Shown: positions 1 through 7,370, counted from the first letter of the stretch. The stretch is 32,619 nucleotides of DNA from an uncultured Muribaculaceae bacterium (GCA_947626355.1 CANQRV010000033.1:1-32619), one strand, 5' to 3'. The notes: generated from the letters alone by a model not told the origin. Numbers and translations are program-made.

Positions 1-97
1 CATTGCCGCAGGACTTCACAACTGGCGTATGTCCGCTCGGGCTTAGCATATACTTTTAATTGATGTAAACTCTAATGAGGAGAAGTATGTTGATAAT

Positions 98-445
98 GTG
101 AACTTCAAAGGTTGGATTTTCACGATAATGCGCAATATCTTCATCAACAACTACCGGCAGACGGTGCGCAAGGCTACAGTGATCGACCAGACGGAAGACC
201 TGTATCACCTCAACATCTCGCAGGAGTCGGGACTGTCGACCCCGGAGGGCTCGTATGCCGTGAAGGAGATCTCGAGCGTGCTCGATGAATTTACAGACGA
301 CTACCGCATACCGTTCAACATGTATGTGGCCGGCTACAAATACAACGAGATCGCCGAGAAGATGAACCTTCCGCTCGGCACGATCAAGAGCCGCATCTTC
401 TTCGCCCGCAAGCGTCTGCGCAAGCGTCTTCAGGACTATAGATGA
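98..445 (+). CDS. ECF RNA polymerase sigma factor, N-terminally truncated
   Basis: The 115-residue product keeps sigma region 2.4 (FKGWIFTIMRNIFINNYR) at its start and a full region 4 helix-turn-helix near its end (YNEIAEKMNLPLGTIKSRIFFAR), as in Bacteroides ECF sigma factors of about 165-180 residues. The start used here is GTG at 98. Sigma-like coding continues upstream in frame (NEEKYVDNV) to about base 71, and the frame is closed by TAG at 44-46. None of the three forward frames of bases 1-70 encodes regions 2.1-2.2, which bind core polymerase. The gene therefore looks broken by a rearrangement, and without region 2.1-2.2 the product should not work as a normal sigma factor. Family assignment is firm; functionality is doubtful. 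Confidence 0.75.
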   Translation: MNFKGWIFTIMRNIFINNYRQTVRKATVIDQTEDLYHLNISQESGLSTPEGSYAVKEISSVLDEFTDDYRIPFNMYVAGYKYNEIAEKMNLPLGTIKSRIFFARKRLRKRLQDYR

Positions 446-531
446 AAATCATGTTCCCCTTCAATATAATCTCCCCTCCCACCCCAAAAAGCAAGTTATT
501 CCTTAAGGTAAAAATGTTAGGATAGGAAAAG

Positions 532-652
532 ACTGCGTGAGGCAGTGATTTATTTTATGTGTCAGGTTTACAAAATCGCTTTAGTTTATTAGCCGCGACA
601 AGAGTCGCGGAACAAGTAAGACGCCGACTCAAGCCGGTGTTTTATTTTATAT
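532..652. repeat. Cluster of three stem-loops after the sigma gene
   Basis: Three hairpins lie within 121 bases: ACTGC/GCAGT at 532-546, CCGCGAC/GTCGCGG with an AAGA loop at 593-610, and ACGCCG/CGGTGT (one G-T pair) at 621-640. The first and third share a framework: AGAC before the stem and TTTATTTTAT after it, so they look like copies of one element. They could be terminators for the sigma gene (T-rich tails on the + strand) or a small repeat family. No gene is seen in 446-691. Confidence 0.5.
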
Positions 653-691
653 ACCAGCCGCAACGGGAGGAGATCGGAGGAAGGAGTGGGA

Positions 692-3289
692 TCAGAAGGA
701 GAAATGGAGTGAGACGCGGAGGCCGCTGCGGTCGATGCCGGGCCTGTCGCGGTATGTGAGGCGCCACACGTAGTCGATGCGGAGGAAGGTGAGGATGTTG
801 TCGAGGCCGCATCCGATCTCCATATATGGAGTCGACTTCATCACCGATGCCTCGGCGGCTTCAGGAAAAGTGTAGATCCGCGAATTAAGGGCCGGATTGT
901 TGCGGTGGCTGAGGCCGCCCATCAGCCCGTTGAAAGTGACCACCTCGCGCATCTTCAGCTTCCTGATGCCGGGGATGCGGTTGAAGAGAATGCCGTTGCC
1001 GAAATAGGTGAAGTCCCATGAAAGATACCTGTCGTTGGCAAACTCCATGGCGTTCATGAGCGAGAAGCTCTCGGGCTGGATGGTGTAGGAGAGGTTGGCG
1101 TTGGGCCAGAGGAGGGCCGGAAACGGGACCGCGTTCCATATCATTCCGCCCTTGAGCATGATGTCGGTGTAGCCGAAAGCGGAAAACCACAGTCGCTTTC
1201 TCACGGAGACTTCCGTGCGGTTGATGGCGAAGTCGGAGCCGGCGAAGCCCGAAGGCCCGATCTCGTGGGAGAGCTGGAATACCCAGCTGTCGAGGTTGAG
1301 GGGAGCACGGTTGGTGCGTCCCTGGATGAATTTCTCGCCGGGCGCGTATCGGAGGTCGAGCTTGAGGTATGCCTGGGAGTAGCGGCTGTCGCTGCGTCCG
1401 TCGGGATAGACGAACTGTATCCATGGAGTGGCCTCCTGGGTGACATGGCGCAGGGCGCAACCGACTGAGAAATTGTTGGGGAGCTCGAGGAGGTATGACA
1501 GCTCGGCGAGACGCCGGTAGGTTACGAGGATGCTCTCCTTGCGCTTCAGGGAGAGGAAGATGTTGTCGGCGTTGGTGAAAAGATAGTGCTGGCCGAGCAT
1601 GTCGAGGTCGTAGCTGTAGGTTGCGGCGATGCCGTGGCGGCAGAACTCCCGGGAGTGGTAACGCTTTTTCGGAAAGCTGTATTCGAGCTCCGTCTCGTAT
1701 TTCAGCTTGCGGTCTTTCGTGCCGTATGCGATATATCCCCTGGCGAAGAGATGGGGATTGAGGTTGGCGGTGGTGAGACCGCCGATCCTGAACCGCGTGC
1801 CTTCAACATCGTTGAAGCTGACGAGGGTGTTGACTGGCCCGAAGTCGAAGCGGCTGCGGCGCGAGGTCTTCACGTATCCCCCTTCGAGTATCTCGAGGGC
1901 CTTGCGGGTGTAATAGAGCCAGGGGAGCTCGCGCAGACGGGCATCCATGCCCGAGAGGTTGCGCTCGGCGCGACTCAGCGGCACCATGCGGTTGGCGGCC
2001 CAGAAATCGCCGGGACGCGAATAGGCGCTGTCGAGTTCTATGCGCTCTCCGAGCCTCGTGTACATATCCTCGAAATCATGGCGCGGAGTGTACTGGAAAT
2101 TGTCGTAGACCACCACACGGTGTGTGAAGAACTTCGGCGTGCCGGGCATCACCTGCATCTCGAGACACATGTCGTCGAGCGTCTTGTGGGTCTTTCCGAG
2201 GGAGTCGGTCCTGAAGTTCTGGCTGATGAAGATGTTGTCGACGTAATTGAGGTTGATGGCCTTGGGAATCCTCATGGTGACGCGGCGCAGCGAGCGGGCG
2301 GAGTCGCCGACGGTGACGTAGATCTTTCCGTTGAAGCCCATAGACTCGGGATTGTGTGGGGCGAAGCTGAGCTCGGCACAGAGGTCACCGCCTACCATCA
2401 CGGTGTCGGTGATATGGTATTTGTAGAAGTCGGGGCCGATTTTCGAGAGTGGGCTCACGAAGCGGTTCTGGAGCAGTATGATGTCGTTGTCGTAGAGGTT
2501 TACGTCGCGGAGCACGTCCTCGAATACGGCTGTGATGTTCTGCTGGTTGAATGCCTGGTCGATCCCGCGGCCCGCCACTCCCCTCACTATCTCCTTGTCG
2601 GCATCGGGGTCGCGGCTCATGATGCGCGTAGACAGCTTCTCGCGCAGCATCACGTCGAGAATGGTGCTTCCGGTCCAGGCGGCGGTGTCGACATACTCGC
2701 GGAAAAACTTCCGGGTCTTACCCGCCTTCAAGCTGTCGGGCACGTCCTGATAGTCGTTGAGGGCCACGAGGAGCTTCTCGTAGCGGTCGTAGCTGTAGTA
2801 AGGCTCGAGGGCCGGATTGCCCTCGTCGCGGGCGGCACGTATGGTCTGCATGAGGTCGACGGCGGGATTGTTGCGTTTGGAATACTTCTCCTTCTTCGGT
2901 CGCACCACAAACTCATCGAGCTCCACGGGAGCCTCGGTCAATATGATACGCAAAGTGTCGGCGCCCTTATGCACGTCGACCTCCTCCTGGAGGAAGCCGA
3001 GTGCGTTTACCCGCAGTCGCTTGCTGCCGGAGGGAATGCTGATCGTGAAGACACCGCCGTCGTCGGTGAGCGCTCTGCGCTTACCCTTCCTGGAATAGAC
3101 CTGCACACCGGAGACGGGGTTGCCGGTGAGAGAGTCAGTCACCTTCCCGACCACCGTGCGGTCGGGGGCCGACGGCGCCGAGGCCCTGAGACACAGAGCG
3201 GGCCACAGCAGGAGGGCTGCGGCTATGATCTTTACCTGAACAGTGAAGATCGACAGTGGCTTATGTCTCGATGATAAGTTTCTGGCCAT
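692..3289 (-). CDS. DUF5686 family outer-membrane protein with carboxypeptidase-regulatory-like domain
   Basis: An 865-residue protein with an N-terminal signal peptide (hydrophobic stretch about residues 18-38). A CarboxypepD_reg-like beta-sandwich follows at about 45-130 (GKVTDSLTGNPVSGVQV, then LDEFVVRPKKEKYSKRNNPAV), and then a long DUF5686 region predicted to form an outer-membrane beta-barrel ending in the aromatic SLHFSF. The architecture is standard for this Bacteroidetes family, whose function is unknown beyond being surface/outer-membrane. I start at the ATG at 3289; a TTG directly upstream at 3292 is also in frame. No Bacteroidetes-type promoter is evident upstream. A damaged piece of a paralogous gene lies at 6711-6822. 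Confidence 0.9.
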   Translation of the reverse strand: MARNLSSRHKPLSIFTVQVKIIAAALLLWPALCLRASAPSAPDRTVVGKVTDSLTGNPVSGVQVYSRKGKRRALTDDGGVFTISIPSGSKRLRVNALGFLQEEVDVHKGADTLRIILTEAPVELDEFVVRPKKEKYSKRNNPAVDLMQTIRAARDEGNPALEPYYSYDRYEKLLVALNDYQDVPDSLKAGKTRKFFREYVDTAAWTGSTILDVMLREKLSTRIMSRDPDADKEIVRGVAGRGIDQAFNQQNITAVFEDVLRDVNLYDNDIILLQNRFVSPLSKIGPDFYKYHITDTVMVGGDLCAELSFAPHNPESMGFNGKIYVTVGDSARSLRRVTMRIPKAINLNYVDNIFISQNFRTDSLGKTHKTLDDMCLEMQVMPGTPKFFTHRVVVYDNFQYTPRHDFEDMYTRLGERIELDSAYSRPGDFWAANRMVPLSRAERNLSGMDARLRELPWLYYTRKALEILEGGYVKTSRRSRFDFGPVNTLVSFNDVEGTRFRIGGLTTANLNPHLFARGYIAYGTKDRKLKYETELEYSFPKKRYHSREFCRHGIAATYSYDLDMLGQHYLFTNADNIFLSLKRKESILVTYRRLAELSYLLELPNNFSVGCALRHVTQEATPWIQFVYPDGRSDSRYSQAYLKLDLRYAPGEKFIQGRTNRAPLNLDSWVFQLSHEIGPSGFAGSDFAINRTEVSVRKRLWFSAFGYTDIMLKGGMIWNAVPFPALLWPNANLSYTIQPESFSLMNAMEFANDRYLSWDFTYFGNGILFNRIPGIRKLKMREVVTFNGLMGGLSHRNNPALNSRIYTFPEAAEASVMKSTPYMEIGCGLDNILTFLRIDYVWRLTYRDRPGIDRSGLRVSLHFSF

Positions 3290-3292
3290 CAA

Positions 3293-3629
3293 AGCGCGGT
3301 ATAAATATAAACGTCGGAGCGGGTGTGATTATTATCAAGGCGCCCTTGTCTGTGGACATTGACGGGCGGATAAAAGTATATTCAATAGAGAGCTAATGCT
3401 TCCGCACAATCAAAACCAGGCATTATCAATCACTAAACATTCTCTGTCGTTGGTTATACCGAATGACTTGCCCGGTGAAGTCGGGCAATGAAACAGACGG
3501 CTTCCTTGTTGGGGCAGCCGTCTGTTTATCCCGATGCGGATATACTCCGTGGAGCCGAACCTTGCGGCTAATGGCTATATCATGAGTTGCCAGAAACAGC
3601 ACTCTAAATACCTGAGGGGTGTGTTTGAC
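3293..3629. other. Intergenic region, no gene seen
   Basis: A gap of 337 bases between two leftward genes. Apart from the two hairpins at 3468-3525 nothing recognisable is present: no tRNA-like fold, no convincing open frame on either strand, and no TAnnTTTG promoter for the DUF5686 gene. Confidence 0.5.
3468..3525 (-). terminator. Tandem hairpins downstream of the protease operon
   Basis: Two stem-loops sit side by side: TTGCCCG/CGGGCAA (3468-3488) and a perfect 10-bp stem ACAGACGGCT/AGCCGTCTGT (3493-3525, 13-base loop). They are the first strong structures 3' of the leftward operon ending at 3630. The T-rich side (TTTAT) is on the + strand, so termination of the leftward operon here is likely but not certain. 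Confidence 0.55.
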
Positions 3630-4130
3630 TTATTTGTCTGGTTTGTAATCCTTGCCTAACTGAAATATGTTAAAATAACACTCTCCATCTACATCTTGCC
3701 ACTTTTCTGTTGGCAGTCTGACTATTCTTATAAATAAAGACATTCCATGTATGCTGTCGTTTTCATGCAAAGCCACCGTCAAGGTGCCGTCAGCCGGGTC
3801 GATATCCAGTCGTCTTACCCATTTCGTAGGTTCTTCAGTTATATTTTCTATTTCACCGAAATAATTTTCCGTTCCCTCCGGATTCCAATAATCCCGATCA
3901 CTATAGTATAACCATGCTTCATATATATGATATTCCCCTCCTTTACGGTCTGTGACTTTGAAAACGGCGGTGCCACCTTCTGCCGGGAAGACATAGGCTG
4001 AATGATCATAATATATAGAATCTGCTTCCGGTCCGGGATACGGCTTGTCATCGCACCCCATCAAGGATGCGCTGATGACAGCCAGTATCATGACCGATAC
4101 ACATTTCTGTATGATTTCAGATATTCTCAT
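3630..4130 (-). CDS. Small lipoprotein, candidate inhibitor of the adjacent C10 peptidase
   Basis: A 166-residue protein with a lipoprotein signal: hydrophobic residues 11-24 and lipobox L23-M-G-C26. The mature part is one beta-rich domain (YVFPAEGGTAVFKV near residues 46-59, recalling BACON/Ig-like folds). Its core, RRLDIDPADGTLTVALHEN, matches RSLDLDASGVLRVDMDEN in the N-terminal domain of the lipoprotein at 5335-6477, so the two share a domain. The start lies 8 bases after the peptidase stop, implying co-translation. In Bacteroides fragilis C10 proteases are encoded next to small lipoprotein inhibitors; by position and size this gene could play that role. That function is inference; lipoprotein status and domain sharing are seen directly. 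Confidence 0.75.
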   Translation of the reverse strand: MRISEIIQKCVSVMILAVISASLMGCDDKPYPGPEADSIYYDHSAYVFPAEGGTAVFKVTDRKGGEYHIYEAWLYYSDRDYWNPEGTENYFGEIENITEEPTKWVRRLDIDPADGTLTVALHENDSIHGMSLFIRIVRLPTEKWQDVDGECYFNIFQLGKDYKPDK

Positions 4131-4138
4131 GTCTCTTA

Positions 4139-5311
4139 TCAGTTTAGATATATATGTTTGAGATTGCTTTTATATTTGACATGACCCTCTGGCGTGGGAG
4201 CAGTCCAATAGTTGCCGTGTACCCATCCATTGCTGGTATTCCAACCCCAGTTGCAGAAATACATGACTTCACCCTTTTCATACTTTATACCGGTAATCAG
4301 CCACATATGCCCCGCTTTTAATGCGGATTTCTTCCCACCTACGGGGTGTGGGAAATTGGCTCTCAGACCGGATGCAAGCCTCGACATTGAAATCTCCTTT
4401 CCCTCGTCATAACTCACATTATAGCCTATATCTCGGAGATACTGGTAACCTGCTTTAGGGTCGGAGGCACCACCGCTGCAACCGAATCTTATCTGGCATC
4501 CCAGTGCTACCTCATGACAGAACGCGGCTATTTGTTCAGGAGATCCGCCTCCAGTCCTAAGTATATCAAACGAGAGATTCCTGTTGCCATAGTATGTACC
4601 GGTGAACTTGCCATATTTTGCAATGGCCTGAGCTATCGCTATCGTGACGCATCCAATCGGGTTATGTCCTAAAATTTTTGCACATTCAGAGCAAGTACAT
4701 TCAGGGGCATACAAATTATATGGCCAACCCTGATGCCATTCTGTTTCGAGAATGTTCTCTATATGATAAGGCGATGCCGGTGAGCCTCCCGGATATGAGA
4801 TGCCATCGCAGGCTTGAAGATTCGAGAGTCCCCAGTCATTGGGGCTTATGGTGATCCGGATCTGGGTCGGTATCGTAGTGACGTATTCTTTCAGGGGCTC
4901 GATATATGCGGTATCGGATACAAGGCCCTTCTCCGTGTAGAAGAAGACCCTTTTCATGGTGCTTGTCGTGCCGACTATGGAGTATCCCTTATGCCCATTG
5001 ACAGTGAATGTCGTCGTGGACACGCTGAAGTCGGGAGATGTGCTTCTTGTGGCTTCTTCGTCGGGAAACACCTCCATGACGGTGTCTCCCACGACGGTAT
5101 AGTGGCGATAGGTCGTTCCCTCGATCACCGGCTCCTCATCATTGGAGCGGCTGTTCCGGTGGATTGACCTGTGGAAGTCGATGACGGCCCTCTCGACGGT
5201 GCCCTCCGGGTAATCCTCATGGCTCTGGATATCATCGACAACATAATCCTGTTTATCGCAAGCGGTGACGCCGGCCAGAATCAGAGCCAGAATAAACAAT
5301 ATCTGTTTCAT
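4139..5311 (-). CDS. C10 family (streptopain/SpeB-like) cysteine peptidase, lipoprotein
   Basis: A 390-residue zymogen-like protein. Residues 1-18 are a lipoprotein signal (VTAC, lipidated Cys18). Residues about 20-160 form a propeptide-like region (GYSIVG, RVFFYTEKG). The catalytic domain begins near 160 with LETEWHQGWPYN, carries the nucleophile Cys221 in GCVTIAIAQ, the catalytic His335 in AGHMWLITG, and the NWGW motif at 354-357 that supplies the Asn/Trp of the active site. All expected catalytic residues are intact. The reading frame runs open upstream to 5425, but that extension overlaps the preceding gene; the ATG at 5311, which produces the signal peptide, is the likely start. It is the middle gene of a three-gene lipoprotein operon, 23 bases after the upstream stop. 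Such peptidases in gut Bacteroidales degrade host or microbial proteins. Confidence 0.92.
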   Translation of the reverse strand: MKQILFILALILAGVTACDKQDYVVDDIQSHEDYPEGTVERAVIDFHRSIHRNSRSNDEEPVIEGTTYRHYTVVGDTVMEVFPDEEATRSTSPDFSVSTTTFTVNGHKGYSIVGTTSTMKRVFFYTEKGLVSDTAYIEPLKEYVTTIPTQIRITISPNDWGLSNLQACDGISYPGGSPASPYHIENILETEWHQGWPYNLYAPECTCSECAKILGHNPIGCVTIAIAQAIAKYGKFTGTYYGNRNLSFDILRTGGGSPEQIAAFCHEVALGCQIRFGCSGGASDPKAGYQYLRDIGYNVSYDEGKEISMSRLASGLRANFPHPVGGKKSALKAGHMWLITGIKYEKGEVMYFCNWGWNTSNGWVHGNYWTAPTPEGHVKYKSNLKHIYLN

Positions 5312-5334
5312 ATAAGTCTTGTAAGTCTTGGTTA

Positions 5335-6477
5335 TCAATAGTTTTTCCACTGGGAGTCGACATATCCGAAATGGAATGACAATGACGAGATTCTGTCGTT
5401 CCAGGAATTTGAGCTCCCTATGCATTTGATTTTCTTAAGGTCGGGATACATCACCTTCCTCTGGTCATATGTGGCGATGACGCTGATCCTGTGCTTGGTC
5501 CTGTCATTGTCGCCATTGTTGTAGTCGCTGTCTTCCCAGATGGTCAGCACCGCGCACACATCCTTGTTAGTTCCGTTATAGGATACCGCAAGCGAGCTGA
5601 CCTTGTCGTTGAGGTTCTTGTTCGACATCTTGTTACAGTCCTCAAACTTATTCAGGCCAAGCAGGTTGTAATACATGTAAGTGTCTGTATAGTTGGAATC
5701 GTCGAACAGCGCGCAATACCCGAGGGCATTTGAGGACTGCCACTGGAACGGGTCTCCGGCCCTCGTCGCTTCCACCGGATATCGAGGCGAGCAAGCCATA
5801 CCCCTCACGTTCTCATTACCCAGATAGACTGTCCCGATTCCGGGTATGCACGGATTGTCGCCTACATAATAGTCCACTATGTCAGACTCGGCCAATACGG
5901 CATTGACGCCGTCTATCTCTGCCAGACTGTCAACCAGATACTGGTAGAGCGGACTCTCATACCGTATCGTGGAGTCGCTTGTGGGTATCACGGGGGAGGA
6001 ATACATCCTGCCGTTGTAGCGGCATCTGATGGATCCTATTGTATCGAATCTCCTGCCGCGCTGCCAGATGATGAACGACTCCTGACGTGGGTTCACGCTA
6101 CCAGAGGCGATGACCACCTCCACACCGCGCATGCGGTCTGAAGTGTTTTCATCCATGTCAACCCTCAGGACTCCGGAGGCATCGAGATCCAGAGACCGTA
6201 CACATCCCGAGGTGTATTCCGACCAGTTCTCGCGGTAGGAGTTGCGTGGGTTCTCCGTCCATTCGTTTGCAATGAAGGCAGTGGCATCTTCCGGAAGATT
6301 GCCGATGATGGGAATCCTGAATTCGGACCGCTCCCGCGACACTATAGTGTCGGGCATCAGGAAGTGGCATCCCGGACTTTCATCGGCGACGGGTCCGACG
6401 TCGTCCGAGCAGGACGGAAGCGACAGCAGTGACAGGGCTGTCAGCGCCGCGATGCAGATTTTGGATTGGTCGCTCAT
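5335..6477 (-). CDS. Lipoprotein with C-terminal Ca2+-binding beta-gamma-crystallin domain
   Basis: A 380-residue lipoprotein (lipobox L20-P-S-C23). Residues about 37-140 form a beta-rich domain homologous to the small lipoprotein at 3630-4130. Residues about 145-240 are an unassigned linker domain (RCRYNGRMYSSPVI, SPLYQYLVDSLAE). Residues about 250-372 form two Greek-key motifs: CALFDDSNY ending in NDKVSS (290-295), then LTIWEDSDYNNGDND ending in NDRISS (360-365). Both hexamers fit the (N/D)(N/D)xx(S/T)S calcium clamp of microbial beta-gamma-crystallins. The peptidase-inhibitor family I36 uses the same fold. I start at the ATG at 6477, which gives a clean signal peptide, not at the frame's upstream end at 6528. 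First gene of the protease operon. Fold is well supported; inhibitor or adhesion role is inference. Confidence 0.85.
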   Translation of the reverse strand: MSDQSKICIAALTALSLLSLPSCSDDVGPVADESPGCHFLMPDTIVSRERSEFRIPIIGNLPEDATAFIANEWTENPRNSYRENWSEYTSGCVRSLDLDASGVLRVDMDENTSDRMRGVEVVIASGSVNPRQESFIIWQRGRRFDTIGSIRCRYNGRMYSSPVIPTSDSTIRYESPLYQYLVDSLAEIDGVNAVLAESDIVDYYVGDNPCIPGIGTVYLGNENVRGMACSPRYPVEATRAGDPFQWQSSNALGYCALFDDSNYTDTYMYYNLLGLNKFEDCNKMSNKNLNDKVSSLAVSYNGTNKDVCAVLTIWEDSDYNNGDNDRTKHRISVIATYDQRKVMYPDLKKIKCIGSSNSWNDRISSLSFHFGYVDSQWKNY

Positions 6478-6582
6478 AATGGTTGAGTTTTTATGGTTGA
6501 TATTAAAAGTTGGGCTCATTCTGGCCATTCCGTTTATTGTGTATAGCGGGTGTCATCAGCAAGTAACACATGATGACGGTGG

Positions 6583-6614
6583 CAAAGATAAGGCAAATAT
6601 CCGGCTTTTGCAAA
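6583..6614 (-). promoter_or_regulatory. Predicted promoter of the C10 protease operon
   Basis: Read on the minus strand, TTTG (6614-6611) is followed after 20 bases by TATCTTTG (6590-6583). This fits the Bacteroidetes vegetative consensus TTTG-N19/20-TAnnTTTG. Transcription would begin near 6577, leaving a leader of about 100 bases before the ATG at 6477. Confidence 0.6.
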
Positions 6615-6634
6615 TATCCGGAAAGAAATATTTG
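6594..6634. repeat. Direct and inverted repeats over the -33 box, candidate operator
   Basis: CAAATATCCGG occurs at 6594-6604 and again at 6611-6621. The second copy also forms an inverted repeat, CAAATAT (6611-6617) with ATATTTG (6628-6634). The repeats overlap the -33 element of the protease-operon promoter, a typical position for a regulator site. No regulator is known from the window. Confidence 0.45.
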
Positions 6635-6710
6635 TTTTTTGTTCCAATATTTTACGCAAACGATTTCCTAACCTGTCAAAATGCCGCTGCAATCGCTGAC
6701 ACGTCTTCTC

Positions 6711-6822
6711 CTGCTTCGGGCGCGACATAGATTCATCGAGCGCCATGGGGTCTCTGTCAGCATGATTCGCAGCGTGTCGGCGCCCTTAGGCACGTCGACA
6801 TACTCCGGAAGGAAGCCGGGCG
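6711..6822 (-). pseudogene. Fragment of a DUF5686 / carboxypeptidase-regulatory-like gene
   Basis: Read leftward, this stretch encodes GFLPEYVDVPKGADTLRIMLTETP, then after a one-base frameshift MALDES...RPKQEK. It aligns with GFLQEEVDVHKGADTLRIILTEAP followed by LDEFVVRPKKEK in the DUF5686 protein at 692-3289; the DNA is also visibly similar (shared GTGTCGGCGCCCTTA). Homology stops on both sides, so about 37 codons of a paralogue remain. It is a decayed remnant, not a gene. Confidence 0.75.
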
Positions 6823-6846
6823 GCGCTATTGAAGCGGCCGCCCGGC
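6815..6846 (-). terminator. GC-rich hairpin after the ABC-GntR operon
   Basis: A perfect 10-bp stem GCCGGGCGGC/GCCGCCCGGC with a 12-base loop lies 8 bases past the stop of the 30-residue gene ending at 6854 on the leftward strand. No clear T-tract follows, so it may terminate weakly or stabilise the mRNA 3' end. Confidence 0.55.
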
Positions 6847-6853
6847 CCGTCGC

Positions 6854-6946
6854 TTAGTACGACTGGAAGAAGATGAGGGGAGAGAGGAATGCAAAAAGCA
6901 TCAGAAACACTAATAATCCTATGATGATACGGGTTGTCTTTTTCAT
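6854..6946 (-). CDS. 30-residue membrane microprotein, coupled to GntR
   Basis: The leftward strand encodes MKKTTRIIIGLLVFLML, continuing through FAFLSPLIFFQSY to a TAA stop. This is 30 residues with a basic start and one hydrophobic helix (about residues 7-27), either a single-pass inner-membrane peptide or an uncleaved signal anchor. Its ATG overlaps the TGA of the GntR gene as ATGA, which favours translational coupling, and a strong hairpin follows directly. It is the last gene of the ABC-permease-GntR operon and could be an accessory subunit of the transporter. I do not recognise the family; function is unknown. The ATGA overlap and downstream hairpin are the main evidence that it is real. 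Confidence 0.6.
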   Translation of the reverse strand: MKKTTRIIIGLLVFLMLFAFLSPLIFFQSY

Positions 6947-7326
6947 TTCGCGGGAGTTTGATGGTTGTCGATATATGATTGATAAGCCTCGGCGAGCGCC
7001 TGCGGCGAGATGCCGAGATGCATCATGAGGTCGAAAAGCGATGGCATGCGTGTGTTGATGAGCTCGTCAGTGCGCCGGCGTATGATCTTAAGGCGTGCCT
7101 CGGGAGCCACAAAGAAGCCGATGCCCCGCTTGTTGTAGATCAGACCGTCGGCGGCGAGCCTGTCGTAGCTCCGCATCACGGTGTTGGCGTTGACCTCGGC
7201 CTCGGCGGCATAGTCCCTCACCGACGGGAGACGTCCGTCGGCATCGTAGTCGCCGCGCATGATGGCATCGCATATCCGGTCGGAGATCTGGATATAGATG
7301 GCGCGTCTGCTGTCGTCGAAATCCAT
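6943..7326 (-). CDS. GntR family transcriptional regulator, YtrA-type
   Basis: A 127-residue protein. Residues about 8-75 form the GntR winged helix-turn-helix (AIYIQISDRICDAIMRGDY, LPSVRDYAAEAEVNANTVMRSYDRL, GLIYNKRGIGFFV). Only about 50 residues follow, too short for a FadR or HutC ligand domain, which is the hallmark of the YtrA subfamily that regulates linked ABC transporters. It lies 44 bases after the permease gene in the operon starting at 9091. The palindrome at 9168-9191 in that operon's promoter has YtrA-like half-sites, so autorepression is likely. The inducing signal is unknown; YtrA homologues often respond to cell-envelope stress. Confidence 0.9.
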   Translation of the reverse strand: MDFDDSRRAIYIQISDRICDAIMRGDYDADGRLPSVRDYAAEAEVNANTVMRSYDRLAADGLIYNKRGIGFFVAPEARLKIIRRRTDELINTRMPSLFDLMMHLGISPQALAEAYQSYIDNHQTPAK

Positions 7327-7370
7327 ATTGCTGTGGTCTTGTTGAAATATTCAGATGTGAAGCGCGGGCC

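Noticed and set aside
1586-3274. A 562-codon open frame on the + strand opposite the DUF5686 gene
   Set aside because: It is the mirror of a clearly real gene in GC-rich DNA; the product has no recognisable domain, signal or motif.
3293-3629. tRNA or small RNA gene in the gap
   Set aside because: I could not fold a cloverleaf; only two terminator-like hairpins are supported.
5312-5425. N-terminal extension of the C10 peptidase
   Set aside because: It overlaps the upstream gene's coding end and would bury the lipoprotein signal 38 residues inside the protein.
6534-6746. A 70-residue leftward frame starting MALDES
   Set aside because: Its first residues are the second half of the DUF5686 remnant and the rest is leader DNA of the protease operon, including its promoter.
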